From Vanilla planifolia (lineage: Eukaryota > Streptophyta > Magnoliopsida > Asparagales > Orchidaceae), in contig CM043871.1 of the NCBI GenBank assembly GCA_023846275.1, forward strand, positions 35,122,578 through 35,186,577: a stretch of DNA of 64,000 nucleotides, read 5' to 3'. The stretch's first letter is position 1, and every line of letters begins with the position of its first letter. The notes under the pieces were generated by a model. That model was not told the DNA's origin and did no database searches. It saw nothing but the letters and a program-made list of their open reading frames with translations. Shown one piece after another: positions 11,086 to 23,900 of the stretch. The position numbers and the translations under genes were made by a program.

Positions 11086-13080
11086 TAGATGCGTAGAAGT
11101 CTTAAAGATTCCATTGCTTCATTTACAATCTAGGAATAGGTCGTGGGTAATGTCCATATTTTTATTCACGTCCTGCCTAAGCTTAAGCCATTTCCCTCAA
11201 TGAAGAGTATGAAGAGGACCCGTAGACTATTGTTTAATTGGATCTTACTTAAGCATCTAACTTCAACAAGATAATTCCTTTCATCCATGACATCAATTTT
11301 TCTTTGGTTTGACTTCTCAAAATAAAAGATTTATATAATTCCTTTCTCAATGCTATGTTTCTTGGTAATATCTAAGGTACCTCAATAAGTGTTTTATACT
11401 CATCTTATCTTAGCAAACCTAGTCACTACTTGGTGCCATGTTTTATTTTTTAATATTTCGAGGGAGTTTCCTTATAGAACTCTTTGTACAATTTTCTCTC
11501 TATCTTTATGTTGATTGATTCTAGTCTATCCTCTTTTCTTGAGTGTAAATATATCCCCCGTTAAAGTTCATCCCACTTAAAATCATTCATAAAGAAGCTT
11601 CAACACTACTTTAAGTGATAATAAACTTGAGCCAATATTATTGTTTTGCTTTGACCTTTGTCTAGTCTTGCAACAAAAAGATTCCTAAGACCTTTAGAAT
11701 AGAAGATAGTATGAACCAACTCTTTTACTTGAATTAGAAAAGTAAATACTTATAGTAGTCAAATTCTATTTTAATCTTCTTTGCTACAACTACTTATTTC
11801 TTCCGTTATGTTCGTCCAATTGACAAATTGTCAACAACTTTATTCAACCCTCGAAGGTAAAGGAATATCTTCTCAACAATAATGTTAACAACCTTTTACT
11901 CTTCTATAATGCAATGCTTTAGGTTTCCATCTTAAACTTAAGAAGTATTCGAGAACATGTGGATGTCATTGTTGAATCCAACTTGATGTCCCATGAAGTG
12001 TACTTTTGTGGAGGTAGCTACAATTATTTTTGGCCTGTCATCCAAGGATGAAGTAACCACCAAATCAATTCATTTAGTTATAATAAATGCTAGTTCTACT
12101 AGCATGAAATGGTGTCAACACAGTTTATCGACGTATTCATCTATATAGGGTCCCATGGTACACATTCAATGGAGGTCTACTTCAACTTTCTCTCTCCTAG
12201 CCTTATGAAATCTTTTTGCAAGCCTTAAAAGTGATTTGTCATGTCGTTGGTGGAGGAATTTTTTTTCTCTTTTTTTATCTCCTTGACTAAATTCAACTTA
12301 TGGATTTCAATCAATTTTTTCCTTGTGAGATTGTTTTGTTTGTAGTCACCTTGTCCTCGCTAAAGTAGATCTTTGCCTATTTCTTGGTTCTATGTTTTGT
12401 ATTAACAATAAGTGAAGCTTATCGTTTTTGTGATTTGCTTTTTCTAGTGCTTTTAAAACATCCATGGCTTACGGTTTGACTTTAGTAGCTACAACTTTCT
12501 TTGCTATGACTAAATGGGGACTGGCTCTTGACTCGACACCATATAGTGCTCTTGACTTGACAGTAGCCCAGGCTCCAATCATCATCCACTACTTGGACTC
12601 TAAGGTTGGATGCATTTGGTCAATTAAGAACTCTAAGGTGGAGATGCTTCTTGAAAACAAAGACGTACATGATCCATAGAAGTTGATAAAGTTTTATTTC
12701 AATGGCATTGGAGGCCTTAAAGGTCAAGAGTATGTTGGTTTAGGTCTTAAAGTGGATGCAAATGCTTGTTTGGTCCTTTGTATTTTGAGGAGCTTGGCTT
12801 TTGTAGGTTATGTCCCCATATGTTAATTAGGATGAATGCTTGGTGCTTGGTCAATTTGTAAAAAGAATTATCTATGATTTGGAAGGATTAATACAGTAAC
12901 AGTAACCTCTGAGGGTTTTGTCCTCTCAATTTTTTTTCCCTTACATAATGAAGGACTGGTTGTGGAGGTCAAAAGGTTGCCAACTCTCAAGGGAGTGGGT
13001 TAGGTAGTTTTCATGGCAGTTTGAACAAAGAAAATAATCCCTTTGTATTAGGAATGTTGCATGTTTTGAGAGGTCAGTAG
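11086..13080. other. Intron sequence, nothing recognised
   Basis: AT-rich, T-biased, with short frames only. An open stretch at 12464-12679 (71 residues) shows no known motif. Confidence 0.4.
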
Positions 13081-13089
13081 TCTCATGGG

Positions 13090-14200
13090 AGATTCCCATT
13101 AGATGTGGCGATGTTCAGCACAAAAGAATTGTTGGATTAAAAGGTTCTATGAGGATGTTTTAGCTAATTTACTTGAGGACAACAATGACGTGGTTATGCT
13201 AGGTGGAGTCACACATGAGGGCTCAAGTTCAATTGGATATTGCTTTCTTGGATTGTCTGGCTTGAAAATCTCGTACTATTGGCTATTTGCAAACTTTTAC
13301 AGAAAATGGGGACACTTTTGATGATCTTAGGATTTCTGATCTTGACAATGATTGTTTCATTCTCTTCTTCATCAAGAGAGAGGATTGAGGTTTGATATGA
13401 AAGGGTTTGTCATGGTCTATAGTTTGCCAAGTATGGGAGTTAATACTTGGTGTTTCAACTTTAAATCATCATCTTCTATTGTGATGGTGAGTCTAGTGTT
13501 GATTGTTGGAATATCAATAATTTAGTAGAGAATGTTCTCATGTTGACACAGAGAGAGCAAATTTTGCCAATGAGTGCGATAGAGTTGACCTCATCAGCCT
13601 TTGTTGTTCAAGAACACGGGTAAAGGTTCTTCGTGGACTCTTTATTACGAGTTTGAATATAAAGGCATTACAATGATGTTTTTAGTTGTGGTAGAGTTTG
13701 GCATGCAAAGTTGGGTCCTTTGCATCGAATTTTTATCTTAGGAATGAATAATGGTGTGGGGTGCTCTTCTCTTGGTTGTCCACGATGTTGCAACCAGACC
13801 AAAATGTCTCTAGTCCTTCATTAAAATATCCTTTCATGAGATTCATGGTAAGGGCAATTTGCCAACTATAGCTTAGATGCTTAAGATCCATTGTCTTATG
13901 GTCCTAGAATGTGTCTTTATATAATGCTAACCTTGAGACTAAAGGAAAAGGTATTGCTACCTTTCTTGGATTTGAGGAAATTGAATAGAAAGTGGGGCCT
14001 TAGACTTAGACATTTGTAGTGCCTAAGAGGATGAGGCTTTCAAAGGATAAAGGTAGCACTATTCGAGTGAGCTACAAAATCATTGATAATTAATATGGTC
14101 AAGTGCTTAATGAAGAGCTAGTTAATATCACGTTGAAGTTGAGGGTTGTTAGAATGGATCTTTAGGTATCATTCATGTGACTATAAAAAATGAGAGGATT
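13090..14200 (+). pseudogene. Possible LINE ORF1 / DUF4283-like remnant
   Basis: Around 13315-13440 the + strand reads FDDLRISDLDNDCFILFFIK, REDWG and KGLSWSIVCQ, with stops. This resembles the DUF4283 domain of plant LINE ORF1 and gag-like proteins (..V.DLG.D.FL..F....D...VL.GGPW...). The match is weak. No zinc knuckle or adjoining ORF2 was found, so it may be a chance likeness. Confidence 0.35.
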
Positions 14201-14892
14201 CCTAAATTTTTGGGGAAATGTGTGATTGTAGTTAGACAATATGGGCCAAGGAGCTGCAAGATTAGAATAATAAATTCAGGGTGAGAATCTCTAAGGTGCA
14301 ATGGGGTTGTGAGCTCCTTAATATATAGAACCAGTGGTTCACCCCTCTTATGCATTGCCATGAGAACATGGGATGGCAAGAGCTAGAAATGGAGATCCGG
14401 GCTAAGGATGTCCATATGCTCCTACACCACAGCACAGTGGACATTTTGGATTGCAGTTCTCGTAACTTTTGCATAATCATTTGTTTCATTATTATTTATT
14501 TTTTTTTCAAACTTTTTTGAAATAGCGATGACCTGGGCTGGTAGCTGTTAAGTGTTTTTTTCCTTTTGCAGCACTGGTCCTAGGATCTCCTTCTCCCTTT
14601 TATGATGTATATAACCTTTCCATTTTTGTGGGTTTGCTAAACTGATGCTTGTGTTGTATATTTGGTACCTTATATGATTTCTCTCATTTTCATATAGGTA
14701 TATATATGCATGTATAGATCGATAGATAGTTAAATAGAGAGATATGCAAAGGCTTTGGTTGAATTTGGAAAAGAAAATTATCATTTGGAATAAAATTACT
14801 TACACAGTTTTTCAATTTACATCTCATCCATTGATTCTCTTTCTGTAAGACAACATGAGTTCAACTAATTAGATTTTCCTTCTTCACTGCAG
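14201..14892. other. Intron sequence up to exon A
   Basis: AT-rich. It ends with a T/C-rich tract and the tcttcactgcag acceptor at 14881-14892. A tatatatgcatgtatagatc-type low-complexity patch lies near 14700. No exon carrying the Walker A motif was found here. Confidence 0.5.
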
Positions 14893-14958
14893 ACAACCTT
14901 GCTAAACCATATTTTGACTGCTGACCATGGAAAGCGCATTGCTGTCATAGAGAATGAG
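14893..14958 (+). CDS. CobW gene, exon A (after Walker A lysine)
   Basis: 66 bases, 22 codons, phase 0 at both ends. It reads TTLLNHILTADHGKRIAVIE, then NE. The acceptor is tcttcactgcag, with a good pyrimidine tract, and the donor is GAG|gtatgc. In the family this text directly follows GxxxxGK, so the preceding exon must end with the Walker A lysine codon. The next residue (F, of FGEVDIDG) is supplied by the exon at 20254. Confidence 0.92.
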
Positions 14959-17900
14959 GTATGCTTTTTAATTTCTTAAAATAAAATGTCATATATTCTT
15001 CTTTCCATCTTTTTTGTTTATTATGTTGAATAACTAATAATTACTTTCCCTCGTTGCACTAGGAAGTCAGATTTTACATCTGATATCATTATCAACAAAT
15101 ACCTTTGCACAATTTTATTTTATTTGCATCCTAGATTTATATCATCCTATATTATTTTTTTGGGGACTTTTGTTTATTTTTATTGAACATCCAGAGGTTG
15201 CATGAGTTTGGTGTGTAGAATATTGTTAAATAAATTGCAGTATGAGGTATGATGGTGATAAATCCTGCTGTCTTGTTATCCTAGTTCAAAAAATTTGCTG
15301 TTTGGTGTACCTTTGGTGTTATGTCAGCACATAAGGTGCTGGATACACTACATGATGGAAATGGAATTGAATGACCTTGTCCTCAAAATGAATTAGATGG
15401 CGGGAGCGAGAAAACAAAGAGGGAAGTGTGAAATTCTTTTACTACCATAGTAAAAAGCTGTGTAGCACAGTTTATTCTTGACCAGTTTGCTCTATTTAGT
15501 AGCTTTACTGTTATTTTGTTTACAACAAATAGATACATATTATTTTACATAGGAGTGTGTGTTTTTTGATATTTTATTAATATTCATGTTGTTAAATTCG
15601 ACTTAAAATAACCAAGATTCATAATTTATGACACTTTTATTTAAAAATGTGTTTATATTAAGATAGATATATTTTATATGTTTGTTAGTTGATTAATATG
15701 GTCAAACGTTGATTTGTCCTTTCTCATACTAGTCTTCCATACATTCAAGAGAGGTGGATTTGTTTCATAGGATCTTTCTTCTTATGGTATTTGTGGATCA
15801 TGTTATAGTGGAAACGTGAACAAGATGTAGAAAAGACGTAAGGGGTGGAGAAAATGCCGTGCTACATTTCTTACTTGGTCGTAGTTTTAGAACTCTTGGC
15901 CAGAATCAGAGATTACAATTTGTTGATTGAGGAAGTAACTTATTTAGTCTCTACTATTTGGTGAATCAGATGAAATTAGAAAGAATGAATAGATCTTTAA
16001 TTCTGATGATAGTGTAGTACAAGGGAGTGTTTCTGTCATAAAATTTTGTAGTTTCCTAATAGATTTGTGATAAGAGATGGACCTCTTCCATGAAATGGGC
16101 TAGAGTTGTTCAACAAATGTCAAAAAAGACAAAAATACTCGTGAAGGAACACTTGTTTGATTTCTTGCAAGTTTTCAATTCAGATCTAGATGGAATCCGT
16201 GAGAGATTACTCGAGATGAAGCCCCTTTCTACGCTTGCAAAATCATTTGCTGATGTCAGAAGAGAAGAAAATGGAAAACATGTCATGTTGATTGAATAGA
16301 CCAAATCCTGAAGCATATGACATTGGATGATAGATTTCGACCCTAGAGACAAATGAATAAGATGGTGGCCATGGTTTACACTCCAAAGAAAAAGTGTGGT
16401 GACTATTGCCATAAATCAAATCACATGCGAGAAAAACTATTGGATTCTAGATGGAAAAATGACAAATTAATAACCCAAAAATCAATGAGGGCAACATTCC
16501 AAGTCGGGCAAGCTTAACCTTATTGCTTCACAAGTGAAGAGGCATTGATAATAGTTGATTTGGTCAAATTTCTTCATCGAATCTGAGCCTTTTTCCTACA
16601 GTCCCAATGCCACCATTTGGTGCCGTGGCCTTTCCTAATTGCATCTTGCAGCTTGTTGACATGCATCTACATTGGCCAAGTTTCACTCGTTTGTGTATCT
16701 ACCCCATACTTGCGTGCATTGGCTACACACTGCTTGGTCACTAGGCCTTGACCGTCTGTGCATTGGCCCCACACTTGCATCCACACAGCATTCATGTAGT
16801 GTTTGCTTGTCACCCACTTGCTAACTTGCCTTGCTTTTGCATTTTAGATATTTTCTTTTAAGTTCTATTTTGACTAGAAATTTTGTTGCACAATGCTAAT
16901 TCTAACCAAGTTCAAAGTTAGGCTACACCAACAAGATTTTCAAATTTGTCAAAAACTCAAAAAAACATAAAAAAATAGAAGCAAATAACAGACAATTGTA
17001 GGGAAAAAAAACTCCTAAAAATGCTAGAATTTGAGAATTTGTAAGATGTAGATTTCGTTGTATGAGACCTAAATTGAAAACTTAGATTCATATTTATGAA
17101 GTTAAATTAAATGTTAAATATTTGACTATTTTATTTTTTTTGCAATATTCTCTTAAAGAATGTTGATTAATGTATTTCATATCATAAACTTTCATATAAA
17201 TAGTTGTCATAATTGCATGGTATTTTTATACTTGTCATCATAAAAAACAAAAGAAAAACATCTCATTTATGGACTATGGTACTTCTTATTTCTTTGAGTT
17301 TGCAATTAAGTATGATTTGTGACATCCTTTTTTAGTTTCACCATGATTTGTGACATCCTTTTTTAGTTTCACCTTTTTATTTATCTGATATCTATCATGT
17401 CTTGAATCAATTCAACTCACTACAAGAACTATGGTTTTACGAGTTAGATTGAGATATGTGAATGATTGAATTTCCTTCTTTTCAGGTGGAATCTCAAATG
17501 AAAATCTCTAAGACAGCAGTGTGCCATGTGGATCATCTTCTAAGGGGTTGATAGAGACTAAGTCATTTTGTTGTCTAATTACATGCAAACTTATATAATC
17601 TAGTTGAGTACATTTTTTGTAGCTGAGGCTTGTAAAATAAGCTTGTGGTCTCAACGTGGCCCAATAAGCTTAGTCTTAAAATGAAAGATAGATTAAGCTC
17701 TTTATGTGAAGTTAAATAATAATTGTTAGAAAATCTATAAATAGTTAAAGGAACTTTGATGCTTAGGAACTTTGATGCTTTCTAATGGAGCAGAAATTGG
17801 TGACAGAAATTTTTGGGACAAAATAAATTCGGCTAGTTCTTTTGGTGGCTCAATTGGTTCAAATTCAAGAGGACTGAGCTCAGATGGGCTAGGTTGAAAA

Positions 17901-20900
17901 AGCTCTTAAAGGTTTAAGTTCATGTGAAATGAATTTATCATTTTTTTTTGGTGACAATAGTAATGAAATTTAAACTTGATGAGTATAAAATGGTGTGTTG
18001 GTCTTTTGGCTGATAGCAAATAGTTGATCAGTATGTCAAGTACTTCAAATATCAATCAAGAATGACCAAGGGAAAGATTATGAAAGTGCATGTTAACCAA
18101 ATCACATTAAATGCTGTTTGAATAATTTTCATAATATTGAATGTTGTGGCCAATGCCTATATTAATGCCTTTTTAATGAAGTTCATATAAGTAGACAGTT
18201 ACAAGAATGCCAAAAAGATCTTGGGATAAGGGCATATCGCAAACCACCTACAATTAAATCTGGTTGCCCTTTTAGCCATCTAGTCAACAGTAGAGTTAGC
18301 CTTCCTAATGATATGAGAGATTTTGATGGCTCTGAAACAGTTGATGACCTGCCATGCAAAAAGGAATGCTTCATTCCCGTCAGTAGGAAAGGTGGCTATA
18401 CACATCAAGCAGAGAAATTTCCTAAAGAGATCTGACTCAAACATATTAAATCCAACAAAATCATGAACAAAAATAAACAAAAATACTTAATATAGCATAT
18501 TAAAATATAGATGTCATCCAATCTGAACTATTTCTTGTTTATCATGTCTTGCAGAATATTACTTAGGCTGGACATATGGATACGTTGATGTTAGTTTACT
18601 GGTTGTGATAATCTTACTCCGATGGTGGTTGAGCCATATGATGTTATGGGAAACAACTTTTGAAGGAGGCTTGAATCCATGCATTGGTTGAGATCAAACT
18701 CGGCTGTTTTGAGAATGAAGGTCTGTGGTATCCACATAGGTTGTGTCTGTTCGCCTTGTACATGTATTATAAGAATTGGGTGCTGTCAATATTTCTTCTT
18801 CTACCTTGCTCCTTTGACTGGCATTTGTGAGTATTAAGCTTTTTAATCCTTGTATTATCCTTTTGGTGACTTTTCTTCCCTCGTGATTCTTTTTGACCTG
18901 ATTGAGAGATTTGAAAATAAAAATGATCTGAGGGTTTCAGTAGTTGTGCTTGAAGATATTCTGTGGAACCCACAAGTCTTTTGGCTGAACTTTGACATCC
19001 AAGTGGTGGTTCCATCCTTGATGCATGCCCAAATAGGTAATTGCAGGGAAGGTTTATTTTTTTGTTGTGTTTCTTGTCTAAGTAATTTGCCTCCCCATCC
19101 AAGACTCTATTGTGAAGGTCTTCAGGCACAATGGCTTGATCTCAGTGCAACCGGAGTCAATTGTTTTTGCTACAATTTACTTGTTCGATTAGGTGTTGAA
19201 GTAGCAAGGGACAAGCTTCAATCTGGATTGATTTTGGCATATGTATGAGGTAACGAGGATGAATCAGGTGCTTGGTGTTGTGCTTCTCCAAAGATTTGTT
19301 TGGAAGTTCCTATTTGACGTTTTCTCTTTCTCTGATTGGAAGAGCAGGTAGGTATTTCTTAATGGGCTCTAGTTGGGTGTTGTTGAGCCTTTGGCTGTCC
19401 GTAAGAAATTCCTTCCCACCAAGAGGCATGCAATACTATAAGGATGTCGAACTTACCCCAGTTGACTCGATCACCCAAGTCTCTGCATTGCTTTGTACTC
19501 AACACCATATCTGCGGAGTATATCGCTGCCCTGTCCCCATCAAGTTTGCAACCTGTCATGGTGAAGTATGGTGTGATGTGATGTTTATGCAGGTCTTGAG
19601 CATAGTACTTGGATGGCCTAGGCTATATGATGTTTATGCCACCATATATGCCAAGTTGAATAGAGGCTAGGGCCAGGATTGGGCGCAACGTAGGGAAAAA
19701 TTGACTGTAAATGACATTTGGGATCTATCACATCTTTAATATCTTTCAAGTACCTGATGCTTGAGAACTCAAGATGGTGTTTAGGTGGAAGGAACTTGAA
19801 CTTTTGATTGGAGCAGTTAGCTGAGGTTAATATGACTACCATTTTGAGTTTCTTTTAGTCTTGGGCTTGATACCTGAACTCTTAGAAGAATCTGAGCATT
19901 AATTGGGCGAGAGAAGGTGAAGAAAGAATCTTTTAGAAGGTCATGCTGAAGTAGATAGAGAAACAGGCTGTTCTGGAGCAAGGGCCAGGTGGAAGCTTGC
20001 CTTGTCTCGGTGAAAGAGGTGTCAGCTTTGCAGGGCCATGCAAGATCTTTTAGAGGTGTCAACATCATTGAGTGGTGAATGTTTTGTTGACACAGCTGTT
20101 ATTCTTGACATCATTATTTGTTGTGATTTTAAGAACATTTGTCATTTTAATTCGCAGGCTATTAAAAGTACTTGTATTGATATGGTATTGTTAGATTTAT
20201 GCAATGCATTGCCTTTTTGCTTTATCAAATGGATCTTGTTTTTGTATTTTCAGTTTGGAGAAGTTGATATTGATGGGTCTTTGGTAGCTGTGAAAACTAC
20301 TGGTGCTGAAGATATAGTTATGCTCAACAATGGTTGCCTTTGCTGCACCGTTAGAGGTGATCTTGTGAGAATGATTTCTGAGCTAGTCAAGAAGAAGAAA
20401 GGGAAATTTGATCATATTGTAATTGAGACCACAGGTAAACTTTTTCTTTGGTTGCATACCTAGATAAACTTTCCTGTTTCTTACATTTAATCAGAATGGT
20501 GCAATATCATAAAAATTTACAAGTTTTGTTCAGTTGTTACACTAGCAATGGTTCCCAACAGAGTTCTTTGCTTTTCCTTCTTCAATTTCCTTTGGCTTAA
20601 GATTTCTTTTCTACTTTTAATTGTTGGGGCTTTCGATCTTGGATTGCTTCTAGTGGACTGTTTCCTGAATTTATGCAAATTCTAATTCTATGTGCATCTT
20701 TGTTGTAGAAGGTAAAATGCCATCCAATTTGCAAAAAACTGTGCAGCTAATCATGATCATTACTTCAATAAAAGTTATCTTTTGAATTTGAATTTTAACT
20801 TTTTTTTAATTAAATTATTTCAGCAAATAAAAGTGTTGGCATTTAAAACGTGGAACCAGTGAACCGGATTTGGAAAACTGACTATTTGTAAAAATAACAG

Positions 20901-23900
20901 GAGCAAATTATAAGCGCACCAATTAGAGGAAGGAAAAAGGAACATCAGAATTAGAATGTATAGTTTTTTTTGGTGGGTGGTGGTGTGGGGGTTAGCATTA
21001 TGTTATTAACTTGCAATAGAAATTATTGATTTGCTGCATGTCTTATAATTAGTGGAATCATTACATCTTCATTAAGGCACTGTATCACTCATTCAAGCAT
21101 CCATATGACAGCATCATAACAAACAAGAGGTCAAGTCTCCTGCATATAGAGAGAGAAAACGGGAATCCAAATTGCAAATTTACCATGCTTTTAAATATAA
21201 ATTGTTTGATGATTTGTCTTGTTAATGTCAAGCTTTGAATTCTATGTTACATGAAGACTCCATATTTTTTGGCTCTTCATCTGCATGATGTGAATTCTCC
21301 AAGTAATCTGTGTGAAGTTTGTTAATTGAGATTCTATCAACTCCTTCACAGGACTGGCTAATCCGTCACCTATTATCCAGACATTTTATTCTGAGGAACA
21401 TGTTTTTGATCATGTGAAGCTGGATGGTGTTGTGACTATTGTTGATGCAAAACATGTTCGTATTCATTTGGATGAGAAAAAGCCTGATGGAGTAGTAAAT
21501 GAGGCAGTTGAGCAAATTGCATATGCAGATAGGATTTTAGTGAACAAGGTAAACCCATTGCGTGCTTAATACAGTGAATGTTGGCGTGCTTGAATGTAAT
21601 TATTTAATGAGATTCAAATATGCATTATCTGACCTTTAGTCTTAATGGTATTTGTGTTGCATTGTAATGCTTCAAGTTCTAAACAAGAAATTACTTGACT
21701 ACCTGGATGCTTAATAATTTTCATGTATTACATTGTTAATTTATTTGTGCTCTTTAGCATGCACCAAGAATTGCTGTCTTTGCCATGTGATTATAGTAAG
21801 AATTTCTTGATGGAATTCAGAATGTTTTGAGGTTCCATTGATTTAATTTAATGGTCAAATGTATTGTAAACTATTTTACATAGCAACATTACTATTCAAT
21901 GTCCATCTACTTCAAATTAACAAATGGATCATCATATGCTAAGATGATTATTAAATAGTAACTCTTAATAAATAGTTATTATTTAAAGGAATTTCTAGTT
22001 AGACCTTGCCATTTCATTTGTGTTTTCCTCTTTAATTATTGGTTTGAATTGGTTCTATCATGTAAGCTTTCATACTTGATCATCCTCTTATGTTCACTAA
22101 AATTGTTTGGTTTTCAGTACACAATGAGTGTAATGGAAGTTCATACATATAAGTATGATCAATGTTAGGAACATCAAACAATGTACCAATGTTAAGCCAA
22201 CACAGCTTATACATAGTATTATAGATGATCAAGGGATCAATCATAGGTTGGCATTAGTGGTCATGATCCTCAATCAAGTCAACAATATAGGTCTATATAA
22301 AAGGTGCAACAAAATCATGAAGGAAAAAGCTCACAAAAAATCTCCATGAAGCTTGGACCATTGGATACATTTGTGTTCAATTTGATTGTGGTGATGGATC
22401 TCGGTGACAAAGCCAGGGGGTTTTTTGAGATAAAATTGGATAGAGTGGTTGAGCCTTTTTATTATCCAATAAGATCATCCGATTTTGTGGTATAGGATCA
22501 AAAGGCAGTTTTGGAGAGGGTGATTGCGAGTAGATCTGATTAGAATCTTTGAATAGGAAAATTTGACCATTTGATCAATGATATTAAGATTTTTTGTTTT
22601 TAGATAGCTTAGATCCACCCCCACAATTGTGAATTTAAATAAACATATATACTTCATATATGCTAGGATATATTCTCCAACATTTTCATCGATTGTTTGG
22701 TGGGATTTGTAAGGTTTTTTAACCCAAGTTTAGATCTTTATCAAATTTTATGCCTATTTTTACCTTAAATTTGTACTTATTTATATTTTTTATTTGCTAA
22801 TGCAAATATCTTTTCACTCTAAAAGTAAGAAAATGGGTCTCATGGGGTTAAAAGAGATTAGATATGATATATTCTTTGTTATCTAGTCTTTTGAAGGAGT
22901 GTCCTTTTAGGGTTTTAATTTAGTTGTTTATTTTGAGAAGTTTTTTCAATGGAAGTTCATTTTATCTACATCATTTATTCTTAATACAATATTTTAAGTA
23001 TTTCCTTTGGCAAGAGCATTAGAGTGACATAATCTTGTTTCTTTAAGGGTTTTATAATAACAAGAAATAATTTTGCATAAGATTTTGGGTATCCAAAGGG
23101 CATCAAATCTTGTTTAACTTAATCTACATTGGAGTTTTTGTGTTTCTAGCACTTTGCATCTTATTTTTGCTCTCCTTGACCTCAATTTTTTGTAGTTTAT
23201 CTTTTGAAGGGGGGTTTAAGGTAAGGACACAAACCCTTTTCCAAAATCAAAATTTGTGGAGTTGGCTTGCCATTATTTTGTGAATGTTCAAATGGTTTAT
23301 TTGTGTAGTGGTAGAGATTTAGAGTTTTGTTCAAACAATGGTAGTGATGAAGGCGAAGGGGTAATGACTTAGAGAAGAAATGCCTATAGCTTGGGAAGTG
23401 GCTTTTGCAATGCGTACCTAGCAATTGTTCAATCCTTGATGGAGATTCAAAGGCAGTGTCTTCTGGTAAAGGCTATAGTATCTTAGTAACAAGTGGGTTT
23501 TAACCATGTGGAATGTAATGTAGATAGTGGCTTAGGCATGGTTCCATCTTAAGGACCTGATTTTGTATAGTCTTTGACATTGTTGCTCTTAAGTCGCAAA
23601 AGTTCATGCGGAACCCTACAAGGTAGAGGTCAAGAATTTTTGACCCATGTTAGGAAGGTTAATGCTAAAAAGTTGGATTCTTGACTTGATTAATTGGACA
23701 GCTATTTCTTCATATATGTATACTTAAATTAGCATAACGACATTGGCATGTCTTAAACTTGCCCATTACTCCTTAGTGTAATGAAATGGTCTTTCGCTCT
23801 ACGGACGAAGGGATGGAAGTATTTGAAACAATTTTAAAATATTCTTGTGGGAAGAGCTCTATTTCATGGGATGTGAAAAAGAATGCAAGTGGTTGCACAA

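Larger units (their letters stand above)
14959..20253 (+). other. CobW intron 1 (5295 bp)
   Basis: GT-AG intron between exons A and B. It contains the Copia gag remnant (16.05-16.47 kb), a GC-richer patch (16.6-16.85 kb), a 31-bp tandem duplication (17312-17373), a 16-bp duplication GGAACTTTGATGCTTA near 17750-17780, and a GC-richer stretch with overlapping frames (18.78-20.07 kb). The rest is AT-rich without recognisable content. Confidence 0.88.

Noticed and set aside
16090..16299. Host gene exon
   Set aside because: The residues match Copia gag, not a host protein, and a stop plus frameshift follow before the zinc knuckle.
20038..20463. 141-residue + strand frame as a separate gene
   Set aside because: Only its part from 20254 to 20434 matches CobW. 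The rest is intron read-through, with acceptor and donor sites at the homology edges.
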